Source of the DNA: Phlyctochytrium arcticum
Lineage: Eukaryota; Chytridiomycota; Chytridiomycetes; Chytridiales; Chytridiaceae
DNA length: 64,000 nt
Reading direction: 5' to 3'
Assembly (NCBI GenBank): GCA_025602905.1
Contig: JAHLKI010000007.1
Span: 682,001 to 746,000, forward strand
Shown here: positions 1 through 11,705 of the stretch, one piece after another
Layout: each line of letters begins with the position of its first letter
Position numbering within the stretch: the stretch's first letter is position 1
Position numbers and translations under genes: made by a program
The notes under the pieces: model-generated
Databases searched by the model: none
The model's input: only the letters and a program-made list of their open reading frames with translations
What the model was told of the DNA's origin: nothing

Positions 1-3000
1 TTTCATTCGCTTGACTTTCTGGTCCATCTTCTCTGTTTCGTCTTCGAAGCGCTGCTTCTGCTTGTCGCGCTCTGCGAGTTGGAATTGCAACTCGCGTATT
101 ACACGCTCAGTCTTTCGCGCATTCTTCGTAACCTCATTCTTCTCCTTGGTCTCATTGTCAAGTGCTACACTCATCTCCTCGAGACGGACCTCCAAGCGTC
201 GAACGTGGCCAGCGTCACGCTGAAGTGCTGTACTTTCTAGATCCACCACCCGGACATTGAGCTCTTTGATGGTTTTCTCCAATGACAGCTTTTCTTTTTC
301 AAAAGAAAGAGAGCGGTCCTTTTCCTTTGACAGATCGGCTGAGAGATCGGTAGCGAACTGCTCGGCACGACGGGCTCGCTCATCTGCTGCGCGTGCCCGA
401 TCTTGGTATTCGTCTACTTGGTCGCGTAGATCAGTGTTATCTGCGTCAAGAGCTTGCATAGATCGCTGCATGTCGAGACGTCCTCGTGCTGTGTCGTCAT
501 AATTCTCACTCAGTTCCTCTACTCGGCTTTCGAGTGATTTCTTGGTCTTTTCCAGTAGAATTCGTTGGGCTTCAGAGTCCTCCAGACTCGAGCGCAAGTC
601 ACGGATTTGATTTAGTAACGTGGTGACCTGAGTTTGCAAGTCGTCATATCCATTAAGCGAATCATTGTAAAGTCGGTTTAGGTCTTCCAACTTAGTTTCC
701 ATGCGCTCTTTGTCCTTTTTCCAGTTCGTGGCGCTTCGCAGCTCCTCTTCCAAACGGTTGGACACCGATTCCAGATCAACTTCAAGGTCCTTTGCACTTG
801 ATTTGATACTGACCGCGTTGCTTTTCTCAAGCTCAAGCTCGGTCATGAGTTGCTTGATCTCCTTTTGATACTTCTTCCGTGTAGCGTCTACGACTACCTC
901 GCGCTCCTCCAGCTCACGGCGATGGCGCTCATGCAATGTTTCAATCTCCTCTTGAAGTTTGCGCTTAACCACGGCGAGATCCGCCAGCTCATGAGAGTCT
1001 TCCTCCATTTTGTCCTGGAGGTCAATCATTTGTTCTTCTAGCCCACGAACTTTGTCTTCGGCCAGTTTGCGCTCTTTCAGGGCTTCGTTTAGACTGTCTT
1101 CGAGTTCATTGATCTGAATACGGAAAGAAGTTTCATTCTTCTCGGCCTTGATCCGCGCGATTTCTGCAGCTTCCACTCGATTCAAAGTCTGATCGGCACG
1201 AGCACGATGCATTGCGAGCGACTCGCTCAAGTCGGCAGACTTCGCTGTCTCCGCGTCCAATTTGAGCTGCAACTCTTTCAGCTCCGCAACCAGCTTACGA
1301 CGCGCGGCTCCCTCATCGCCTTTAGCAATAACCTCGGCTTCTAAGCGGCCTTTCAAATCATCAATTTCAGTCTGCAACAGACGACGCTGCTTCTCCAGAT
1401 TAGTAATGTCCTTGTTTTTGTCCTCCAATTCTTGAGTCATCAGGCGCTGGGAAGCCAGCAACGCGCGGCGTGATTCTTCGAGCTTCTCAATCTTGATTTC
1501 CAAGTCATCCCGAGCGCGTGATCGAAGAGCCTCCAGCTCGCTTGTGTTGTTGAGACGGGCGGCTTCCAAAGCAGCGCGAGCCTCCTGTTCTTCCTCCAAC
1601 TTGGCTTGCAAGCGCTGAAGTTCCTTTTCCAGACGTTTTTTGGCGTCGGCAAGAGCAACTTTGCTGTCATCACCTCCCTCCAGCTCAAACTGCAACTCCT
1701 CGACTTTGCGTTCCAGCTGCTTCCGTGTCCTCTCAGAGGTTTCCACAAGAGACTCCAGCCTCTCAATCTCACTCTGAAGGGCATTGGCCTTCTTCTCGTG
1801 TCTCTGGCTGAGTTCTTCAAAGTTCCGGCGGGCACGCTCTTCCTCCTCAAGGCGGAGGTGCAACTCGCGAAGCTGAGCCTCAGTCTTAGTCTTGGCCTTT
1901 TGCAAATCCGTCTGACCTTTGACAGAGTTCTCAGCCCTTGACATAAGCTCCTCGACTTGCTCCTCCAAGCGCTTCTTGGCTTTGATGAGCTCGTTCTTTT
2001 GGTTCATGTTCTCGTCCAATTGCTCTCCCAATGAGTTGACTTCACGCATGAGCATACGACGAGTTTCGTCCATTTGAGCATCTTTGGCCATCAAATCAGT
2101 TTCCGCGCGTTTGCGGTATTCACTGAGTTGCGCCTCTAGAATCTGCTTCGCCTCCTCGACTTTCCGTCTGACGACTTCCTCTTCGTCTAACTGTGCCTCC
2201 AATTCGTCAATACGGGATTCAAGGCGACGTTTTGACTTTTCAAGTTCGTGGACGTTCTTGCCACCATCTCCAATCTCATCAATCAAAGCTTTCAATTCCG
2301 TTTCCAGCTCGTTTTTGCTCTTTTGGATGCTGTTGATCTGATGTACCTTCTCTTCGACTTCAAGTTGAAGAGACTCAATAGTAGATTGAAGCTTGCGACC
2401 ATTGGATTCAGTGACCTCGCGTTGGCGGCGCTCATTTTCAAGCGTCAGATTGGTAGTGCTGAGTTGAGATTCCACTTGCTTCAGAAGCCGTTCTCCGTTA
2501 CGAGCAGCATTGTGCTCCCGCTCGATCTCAATGCGAAGATCCTCAGTCTCAGCGGTAAGCCTTGCTCGAGTTTTCTCCAAATTCGCAGATGAGCGTTCTA
2601 GATCATCGTATCGAGCTTGCAAGTCAGCATGTTCCTTTTGCAAGCGAGATCTAGCTTCTTCCAATTCAACAGTACGGCCAGCTACATCCTTGTTGTAACG
2701 TTCCTTAAGGCTGTCTAATTCAGCATTTTTAGCTGTGAGACGCTTAGAAATCTCAGCTTTGTTGGATTCCTCTTCGTCCAAGCGTGCCTGGAGATCAGCT
2801 AGCTCCATCGTAGCCTTCTTACGAGCAGTCTCCAAGCTGGTTCTCTTACGAACTTCTTCCTCTAGATCCTCGCGAAGTCCCTCAGCCTGCTTGTGGAGGC
2901 TTTGCTTCTCTCGGTCCAGGCGGGCGTTGGTAGTCTCGCTCTCATCAAAGCGCGTCTGGAGGATTGTAAGCTGTCGTTCAAGAGTCTCCTTCTGAGTCTT

Positions 3001-6000
3001 GCTCTCCAAAAGAAGGGCCTCGGCATCCTCGGCATGGGTGCGGGTAGCTTGCAGCTCGGCTTCTAGTTGTCGGCGTGCCTTCTCCGACCTTCCTCGTGCC
3101 TCCTCGCTCTGCTCCAATTCTTCACGGATTAGGGCAACCTCCTTCTCAATGCCGGATTTGTTCTTTGCGACGTTGATTACATCCTCGCGAACAGTGTCAA
3201 GCTCCATGCGCAGTTTGTCGATAGTTTGTTGCGAGCGCTTGCGAATTTCCTCGAGCTCGCTCTGCGAAGCGGCAAGTGCAGTACGCAAATCATGCAGGTC
3301 AGATTCACGTAGTCGGCGAAGCTCGGTCTGCTTCGTCTCTTCATTGCCTTTTGCCTCCATCATGTGATGCAAAGACTCTAGCTCCTCCTCTATCTTCTTG
3401 CGCTGCTTGAGTAGCTTCTCGCGCTCAGCTTGCTCGGTCTCCAGATCTGCCTGAGCAGTATTGAAACGCAAGTGTAGGTCTTTCCGTTGCTTGTCGTACG
3501 ATTCCTTCTCTTCAGTTTCAACGCGGAGTTTTTCATTGATTTCTAAAAGTTCAGCCTCTCGACGGCGAACAGTTGTCTCCAAGTCGGAGCGAATACGTTG
3601 CAATTCAGCGATAGTCTCCTGCGCAGTCCGCAGCTCGGCTTCCAATCCACTTTTACGATGGTCGAGCCTCTGGCGATCATCGCCATCTTGTTCGATTTTA
3701 GTTTCCAACTCAGTAATTGTGGACCGGAGCTTTGTTTGCTGTCGTTGCAAGTCGTTTTGGACATCGGTGGCGCTTTCTAACTGGCGTTGGAACTCGGTTA
3801 GCTGATTTTCCATTGAGCGCCTGTCGTTCTCGAGCTTTTGTACTCGTTCGCTTTCGGAACGCAGCTCATCCTCCAACTCCTTGATGCGCTGTTCGCGAGA
3901 ACTTTTGTCCTTCTCCAAACGATCAAGATTGATGCGTTCACCCTCAAGCTCATTCTTGATATCCGTAAGAAAAGTCTCAAGCTTACGCTTGTCGCGTGTC
4001 AGTTCATCGGTAGCACCATCCTTCTCTTCCAACTCAGCAGTAGCTTCCCGAAGCTGCTCCGACAAGGCAGCCTCCCGCTCCTGAACGCGGGCGAGAATCT
4101 CAGCCTGGCTGGCCGCAGCATTTTTCTCGTCAATCAGAAGGTCCTCCAGACGGCTTTTCTCGAGGTTCAAGGCTGCACGAGCAGCTTCCAGGCGTACTCG
4201 TTCCTCCTGTTCCTTCTTGGCACGTTCCTCCCACTCTTTGGCCATCTCCTCTCTCTTGCGAAGCTCTTCATCGGTTCGAGTCACATTGAGCAAGGGTTTA
4301 ACCTTGGTGTAGAGACGCCACCATGCCCATTCACGGAGAGTGACATAGACTCGTGCGTTCTTCTGAATGACGCGGATGGCCCGGAACTGATCCAAGCGTT
4401 TCTTGTAGATTCTGCGCGCCAAGTATCCACGCATAACAGCCTGAACGCGTATAACAATCTTGGAAAGCTGGATGTCTCGGCGCTCTTCAAGCTCTGCCAG
4501 CACACCGGCACGGAAGAATACTTTGCTGCTTCCAAGGCGGTACTGGTTCTTGTCCAATGCAAGAGAGTCCAAGAGCAAGGCGGCAGACTGACGTCCATCC
4601 ATAAATCCCCGAGGAATAATGCCGGGGGCTAATAGTTCGTATCTGTGGCGGAAGTCGGCGAATGGCAAGCGATTGGGGAACCCTGCTCGGCAAATACGGA
4701 TACCTTCCAGCACACCATTGCATCTCAGTTGTTCGAGGACGAGGTTGACTGCCAATTTCCCAGCACGTTTCTCTTCATTGGGAATAATGCAGCGAACAAA
4801 GTGAGGCTCCGTAGAGTAGAGAGTGTTCATGAGCGATGTTAGCTGCTCTTTGTGGCGCTGCGCAACGGTACGGAATGCACCCTTCTTGGTCACACCACGC
4901 GCTTTTACATTCTCTTCCATTTCACCGGAGTACTCTGCAAATAAAGCGCCGATGAATTTGTCGGTGGAGCCGGCCAGCAAACGAGTGACATTTTCGTTCA
5001 AAGGGTCCTTATTCTTGTCGAGCCAGCCTGATGTATTGTACTCAACTTTTCCAGCATAATGTTGCAAAATGAATCCCTGGTTAAACCTCGGTACTTCGTA
5101 CTTGGTAGATTTGCCCTTCCATATCCCATTCAACTTCTCGATAAACGTCTTGTCGGTTGCTTTGGGCATTACACATTCCTCATCCAAGCATGAGAGAATG
5201 CCGATAGGTGAGGTCTTCTCGATGAGATCGATAGTAGGCTGGAGGTCGAGGCCGAAGTCGATAAACTTCCATTCAATGCCCTCCCGGCGGTATTCCTCTT
5301 GTTCCAAAATGAACATGTGATGATTGAAGAACTGTTGCAATCGTTCATTGGTGTAGTTGATGCACAACTGCTCGAAGCTGTTGTTCTCAAAGATCTCGAA
5401 GCCCGCGATATCGAGAACGCCGATAAAGTTGGATTTGCTCGACTGCGTGTAAATAGCATGGTTGATTCGTTCAACAAGCTTGCCGAACATGCGCTCATAT
5501 AGAGATCGTGCTAGGGCCTCGATCGAGTAGAGGACTTGCTCGACATTACGGGCTTGCGTAACCAAGTCTCGACCAGCTTTGATCTTAGGTTTTAGTAGAC
5601 TCTTGACAAAATCTGCGACAGGGATGCCCAGAACATGGCATACTTTCTCGCAAACTTGTTGGGCTGCCTCTCCAGCCAGTTGTGCCTGATCCTCGCGGTC
5701 CGCGGTAAATGTAATGTTTCCCAAGTGTAGAATAGCAGATAAGACTTTAAAGAGGTCAAATTGCTCATCTGCATTCATGTTCATGATCTCCATAGCATCT
5801 TTCAGGATCTTAAAGTCACCGGGGTCGTCGACACCTTCGATATTCTGGTTCGACCCCTTAATGAAGCGGTAGGCATTGAGATTACTGTCTAGAAGAAGAC
5901 GCTCCTTCAAGTCTGCGGGGGCTCCTTTAAGCAACTGGTAAAAAACATGGTAGTTTCGTTCGCGAGAGGTTTGGTGGGTAACACGCGACTTTTCGAGTAA

Positions 6001-6878
6001 GTACCATTCGATGTTGGCTCCCGAGATGTGTCCGGATGCACTGAACTCGATTCGAATGAACTTGCCGAAACGTGACGAGTTGTTGTTTCGGATTGTCTGA
6101 GCGTTTCCGAAAGACTCCAGAATAGGATTGGCTTGGAGGATTTGCTGCTCCAATGCTCCAAGTTGGCGACCTGAACCTCCGGCCGAACTGGCAATTGATG
6201 CAAGATATTGAATGACTTTTTTGGTGTTTTCAGTCTTTCCGGCACCTGATTCACCAGTAATTAGGATGGACTGGTTTTCCCGTGTTTGACACATGTCGTG
6301 GTATGAAGCGTCCGAGACAGCAAAGATATGGGGTGGCATTTCACTTCGCTTTCTGCCCTTGTAAGCTTTGACAATGTCATCACTGTAAAGTGGAAGGCGC
6401 TTGTACGGATTGACGGCAACGAGGAAAAGTCCGGAGTAGGTCTGGCATATGTTGCGTTAGCGTACATGGAAAATGAGACAATAATCTGATGCCTACTTAC
6501 ATAAATGAGATTGGACAGGTATCGAAGGCGCAAGTTATGCACAACAGACGCTTCATTAAGATAGGTCAGATCGGCCATATCTTCGGCCTTGTCGAATTTT
6601 GGAGGGTTCATCTTTTCGGTATCATTGATATTAACTGTACGCTGCTGGAAAAAATAATGAGAAAAAATGCCTACTCTTGAAAATTGCAGAGTCAAAGAGC
6701 CTACCTGCTCGTTAAGCAGATCAATTACTACGTTGTCGCCATCTTCCCGTACGATGGAACCAGCTAGATAACCCTCATCCTTGTCCGTCACCCAAACCCA
6801 TTTCTTCTCAGCCCACTGAGCCTGTGCGAGGGCATCCGACATCATTTCAGGTCGGACCCGCTCGGTATAGGAAACCAT
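1..6878 (-). CDS. Myosin II heavy chain, N-terminal ~2250 residues (3' end outside window)
   Basis: Conventional two-headed myosin heavy chain, an actin-dependent ATPase expected in the contractile ring. Exon 1 is 6878-6705; exon 2 starts at 6644 or 6641 and ends at 6501; exon 3 runs from 6441 to the window edge without a stop. Seen: an N-terminal SH3-like part, MNPPKFDKAEDMA, P-loop GESGAGKT (6255-6232), switch I NNNSSRFGKF, switch II DIAGFE, the CNGVLEGIRI region, and then about 1400 residues of heptad-rich coiled coil from about 4250 down to 1. The long uninterrupted rod is what separates class II from other myosins. The motor P-loop falls near residue 170, as usual. A possible non-coding first exon ends at 6970: GTATGC at 6969 and CCTAG near 6893 would bound a 5'UTR intron. 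The C-terminus is missing because the window ends, not because of a break. Confidence 0.95.
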
Positions 6879-7671
6879 CTTGCTGTAGTTCCTAGGTGAG
6901 TACCGAGGTCTAGTTGTGATAAAGATGGTTCAAATTTGAAGGCGCGTCAAGGGAAAATCAAAAGCATACCACTTAAATCTGGACGTGTTGCTCAAAAGTA
7001 GATCGTCCAATTCTGTAGAGATGTCAGGTGGAAATATTGCGTACTGACAAGAGTACCAAATGGAGGACTGTGAAGACCTGCAACTACAACCAAACGCAGT
7101 GCAGTGGGTATGTAAGCGGCAAGCGACACACGTATCAATTGAGGGTCTGGAAAACACGCAGGAATCTGGATCGACTATAAATATATGGCTGAGTGCCGTG
7201 GAGGCGTTGCGTTTCGAGAAAACCGCAAGGGCCAAATCCTTGACTGGACGTTTACGTTGTTTGGCCTCTGATTTCGAACGCGTCGAATGTTGCTGACCTA
7301 CACAAAACAATCATGTTTCGCGCGCCAACCTAGCAGGGCGGGCGACATGGATATGAAGACTCTCTACATTTGCATTCAAAATAAAATCAAAACGTCGCCT
7401 AGTATATTATGGTTAGCCCTCGTCAATTATAAAGGACGGGTCAGAAAAATGTATCATAGATCAAAACTTTGGAGGAGGGGATACCCGCGGTTCATCCGGG
7501 TCATTTCACGATGGTCACGTCCCTGTCTGTCCCGCTCAAACCCTGGCTCACCCCTGCCCTGACTGTTCGTTCGGTCCCCTATAAAAACAAGAGTTCTAAA
7601 ATCCAGAGATCGTCAACGATCACCATCTGAAACAAAATCTTGCCAACCAAAAACAGCCCTATATCGCAGCA
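6879..7671. other. Divergent intergenic region, myosin (-) / SET gene (+)
   Basis: No convincing coding sequence on either strand. It should hold both promoters. A TATA box for the + gene lies at 7580-7587. A donor-like GTATGC on the - strand at 6969 suggests that the myosin transcript starts further upstream and has a 5'UTR intron. Confidence 0.5.
7580..7587 (+). promoter_or_regulatory. TATA box of the SET gene
   Basis: TATAAAAA about 92 nt before the ATG at 7672, in the expected orientation and followed by an A-rich leader. Confidence 0.5.
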
Positions 7672-8419
7672 ATGATATCAGACGAAGGACGCCCGAGCTA
7701 CCCAACACGCGTCGAGACAGTTCCGTACGGCCAAGCACTGGTCGCTGCCCGGGATCTAGAGGTAATGTCGCACTTTTCGACAGCCGCTGAGATCAGTGTT
7801 CTTACTGGTAGTCTTACTTTCTAGGCTGGCACGGTTGTCGAGAAATTTGAAGGGCGAAGTATGTATATGCATCACCTCTTGCCTGCATGAAATTCTGATC
7901 CGGTGTTTTTGTCGACTTAGTTTGCGAATACGACTCTCTGTCAGATTATGACAAAACCTACGTTCTAAACTTTCGACCCGAAGGATCTGATGAGTGGAAA
8001 TGGCTTTTACCACAATCGAATGCCCGTTTTGCCAACCGTAGGTTCCGATCAATCTAGAGTTACCGGCAAAGGTCTGAAATGCAGATTTCGTTAGATTCAT
8101 GTGATCCCAACGCGTATATTGGAGATAGGTTGGAACTGAAGCTCAAACGTGCAGTACGAGAGGGAGAGCAGATCACCTTCATATATAATGTTGGAGAGGA
8201 TAGCGACTACTGGGACCCAGTCTGGAATTTCGAGGTAAGCTAAACCTTGATCGTCCTGGCAATGTAACTCACTTCTTTTCGCAGTGCTGTTGTAAAACCG
8301 ACAGGTGCCAAGGGATGATTGACAGATACCGACCAGCTCAGGTCAGCAAATCCTTGCCTCCAAAGGTTGACACAACGCCATCATCCGTCGCCGCGCGTCC
8401 AGCTGTAGCTGGCCAATGA
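7672..8419 (+). CDS. Small SET-domain protein-lysine methyltransferase, 171 aa
   Basis: Five exons: 7672-7761, 7825-7858, 7921-8037, 8095-8234, 8285-8419. All joins are in frame and total 516 nt. The product is little more than a SET domain. It has the SAM/lysine-channel signature RFANHSCDPNA, created across the third intron, then ITFIYNVGEDSD with the catalytic-type Tyr, and a post-SET zinc-binding cluster, CCCKTDRC, matching CxCx4C. The N-terminal strand GQALVAARDLEAGTVVEKFEG matches the first SET beta strands. There is no pre-SET, PHD or other targeting domain, so the substrate cannot be told; histone and non-histone targets are both possible. Such stand-alone SET plus post-SET proteins occur in fungi, algae and bacteria. 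Four introns in half a kilobase makes it among the most intron-dense genes here. Confidence 0.85.
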
Positions 8420-8773
8420 CCTGTGAATTTTTGCATTTGAAACTTCGATCTTCTTTGCGTTCTGAATCGTTGAAAGGACATTGACAACCTGATTCTTGTA
8501 AACTTATAAACAATGCTCTGCACTGTTACTAAAGTGTCGCAAAGGGGAGGAATAATAGAAACTAATGTAAACAATAGCTACGGTAGTAAGCTGGCATTAA
8601 TAATGAGACGCTTGTGAGTGATACCGGAAAATTGTGTGCATTAGAGTATTTTAAAAGTGCAAAACTGTGTACAAGGAAATGTGGAATGATGAAGGTGCAG
8701 CGAATCACAAAAGAAAAAGTGGTGGTTGGAAAAAGAGTCCATAAATGACGTGAAGAAAGTAGGCTGGGGGTAA
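8420..8773. other. Convergent 3' region, SET (+) / RCHY1 (-)
   Basis: AT-rich spacer between two convergent stop codons. I see no gene, repeat or RNA in it. Confidence 0.5.
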
Positions 8774-10557
8774 CTATGTTCGTTCACCATATCCTTGAGG
8801 AGAACCCGTTATACCAACTGCCGCGACGCTTGCGTCATCCTCAACTGCGTTGCTGCTTCGACGACTTGAAATATCCTCCATCGATTCAGCAACAATGAAT
8901 GGAGGGGAGATGTCAAATATGTCAGGTTGGGCATGACCGTTAATGGCACTGCTCCCACTGATAAGTCCGCCACTGATTTCACCCGGCGTAACTTCCACCG
9001 TTAGGCTCTGCGTATCTATGGGTGCAGGCGGTACTCTAGCATCCCCTTCAGAACCCTTGCCTTCATCCTCTTCTCCTTCCCGACATGTACGCAGTACTTT
9101 AGTGTTGTAGCCCAGACATTGCCGGCATTTGTGGTACAGAAAGTGGAACTTGGCCCAGTTACGCGTCTCACAATCATTGCAATATACATGAGACCGCATG
9201 GCAGCGTACTCTGGTGGCATCGTGTGCTGCGCAAGCATTATGTCAATGCGTTTGAAGTACTCTGTCATGTTGGCAAGCGACTTGAAGCACGTTGGACACT
9301 GATATGAAGTTTGAATGTACTCCTGATGACACTTGTAATGTATACAGTGTCCGCATGGCTAAACCACGAACTTTAAATCTCCAAGTACAACATGATCGTC
9401 GTGATTATACGTACCATGAAGATGACGGTCGTTGTACTGGTAAACATATACTCTCCACATATAGGACAATCACTTTCCAAATTCCGCTCGATGCATTTGT
9501 GGTTTCCTTTGAGGCCGATTGCCATGCAAACGTTACACCGTGCGCAGTGAAAGTAGTCCTGCCCGAGGCCTTTGCCGATTCGACAAATCCCGCAGTCATT
9601 GCAATGGTATATATGTTTGCGGGGGTCGTCATCCCACAACTTGCATTCCGCGCAGAAATACTTTGCGACTCTCTGTGCACATTCCGCGTTTGTACAGTTT
9701 TGACTTGCTGCCTGGACAGTCGAGCAATACATGCACATCATTGTTTTGGTCAAGCTCCTAGAAATGCAGAAAACATTGAGAATGGCGCTTGTGCGGATAA
9801 AGGATGTGTCCGCTTACCGAACAATGCTGTGATCAGATACCTCGTCATGGCAAAAGCGACAGGTAAACCACTTGCCACAGCAGTGCGCCTGCAGTTTGAC
9901 AGCGCGTTGGTAGTGTTTGCATCCTAGTATTAACGCATCCTTATCATGGTATGAGCGCTGTCGATCGACTTCGGTAAGAACAGAGAAATCCTCTCGGCGG
10001 GCATTGAGCTTGTTACTGGCGACAGAGGCGCGGATTTGAGAACCGCTGGATTGGGAAGCGTGGTATTTCTTGGACATCAACTCCTAAAGTACGTGCAAAT
10101 TGTTACGAAAAGTAAGACGTGCGCAACTGCAATCAGCGATACCAACCTGGATGCGTTTAGCCTTTTCTATTGCGGAAAACTCGTCGTTGCCTTGTATTTC
10201 CATGATTTGACGACGCATATCTGTCTGATGTTGCGCAACCTCCTCTTCAACACGACCCTCATCATGCGCAGCTGCTGCTGAATCAGATTCTGATGGTGGT
10301 TCATTCTCTGCTACCGGCTGACCGCCGCCCTCGTGCTCGTCTGCCATCTCCCCTACATCACTTCCATCGCCACTGTTGTAGGCAAATGATTCGTCCTCAG
10401 TGTCTGATTCAAGACCTTGCTCGCTATCCGTGTCGGACCATGTGTCCAGTGGTTCATGTTCTCCTGGCCCGGGCATTTCTGCAGTGGATTCCAGCTGGAA
10501 TAGATTGGTCACGGCAAAAGTGGCATTCGGTGGTTCCGTGCTGTGAGGCGACGACAT
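8774..10557 (-). CDS. RCHY1: RCHY1/PIRH2-type RING E3 ubiquitin ligase, 534 aa
   Basis: Exons 10557-10147, 10083-9818, 9757-9415 and 9358-8774; the frame closes over all joins. Order of domains: an acidic Ser/Asp/Glu-rich N-terminus (about residues 30-110); a CHY zinc finger beginning GCKHYQRAVKLQAHCCGKWF; a CTCHY finger (YFCAECKLWDD, YHCNDCGICRIG, FHCARCNVCM); a RING-H2 split by an intron (CPICGEYMF then MPCGHCIHYKCH then CPTC); and a C-terminal zinc ribbon (HVYCNDCETR, HKCRQCLGYN). This order is diagnostic for RCHY1 homologues (PIRH2 in animals, MIEL1/CHYR in plants), which ubiquitinate diverse nuclear and cytosolic targets. The acidic N-terminus of about 170 residues and the Ser-rich tail of about 110 residues are longer than in the animal protein. 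Substrates are not inferable. Confidence 0.92.
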
Positions 10558-11705
10558 TTTGCCCTGGCAGACTCGTCAATGTTCGACTTTCAACTGCTCG
10601 CTTCAAGGGAGATATCCTGATAACTTTGCGGAGTTTTCGTTTTGTCGGCCAAATGGTCAATTTTTCACACCCAGTGGACCGTTTAACTTGAGGGCAACTA
10701 CACTGTGATTCGGAGTGAAGAATGAAGATCACCAGTAACTTGAATCGCTGACGGGAAATGAGGGGATCGGTGTGGGTTGGATAGATAGGTTGGTGGAGTT
10801 TCGTCTTTTAAAAGCTTGTGGCTGTAGTCGTTATACTCGCAATAGGTTGGAAGAAGTCAATGCTCAAGAATGTCTAGCAGCTCATTGCCGATTCGCTGGC
10901 ATTTGACTTTGGAAAGTGCTCTGGGTGGCTTAGTCGTCGCCGCTGCGGCGATCAGATGGGTCGGCCGCAACTCAAACTCCGCCAACCAGCTCAACCAAAG
11001 CTGTCCTTTTGGGAACTTCTGGTCTTGGCAGTTGACCAGATTAATCCATTAAGACCTAACATACAATGCTCTAGGCTGGAAAGGATGGAAAATGAAGAAC
11101 AGAAAATCGTTGGCAGGAATTCATGACTTAGAGCCAAGTAGAGAAGACTGCATGGTGACCGTAATAAGTATCATGGTCAAAGCGAATGAGGAGCCCTGGA
11201 GGAGCCGGGCTTTGGAACACTGTTACTGGGCTGTAGGTACTCGTATCTCTTATATAACATATCATATGTATCCCCCTCTGCTAGATCATTACCATTTGCG
11301 ATATCGAACCAACAGTCCTCATTTTATTTTCACCACACCACACGCACGGAAGATGGCAAAACTACGGTAGTTCTTGAGGCTTGCGGAGTGGGCATTTCCT
11401 TTTTCCTATGATCTAAAGTCCAATCGTTGTTGCATCAAGCGTTGTATTATGGTGGGAGTTGCGGCCATAATGCATGGGCGCCAGTTCTTACAAATTAGAG
11501 CTGTTCATCCTTTGATTGTCGTAAGAAGAGTTCTTCGCGTACCAGAATATCATATTATAGGGAAGTTCTGTTCCATTTCTGCATAGAAGTTAGCCTTTGC
11601 TCAAAAGTTTCTGAGAAAGTACATGTGATTGAGTCAGCAATCGTTCCGCTTGCTCGCTAGCTATCAGTGCCAAAAACTATCTAAGCAAACTTTGACTATT
11701 ACAAA
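10558..11705. other. 1.15 kb divergent promoter region, RCHY1 (-) / AK9 (+)
   Basis: Several short open frames lie here, but none has a recognisable domain, splice signals or homologous look. I see only promoter-type, AT-rich sequence. A small unrecognised RNA gene cannot be excluded. Confidence 0.4.

Noticed and set aside
1440..2341. Long frames opposite and out of phase to myosin
   Set aside because: Shadows caused by the repetitive codon composition of the coiled coil.
9373..9927. Overlapping + strand frames opposite RCHY1
   Set aside because: Antisense to a gene with a full set of zinc ligands; no content of their own.
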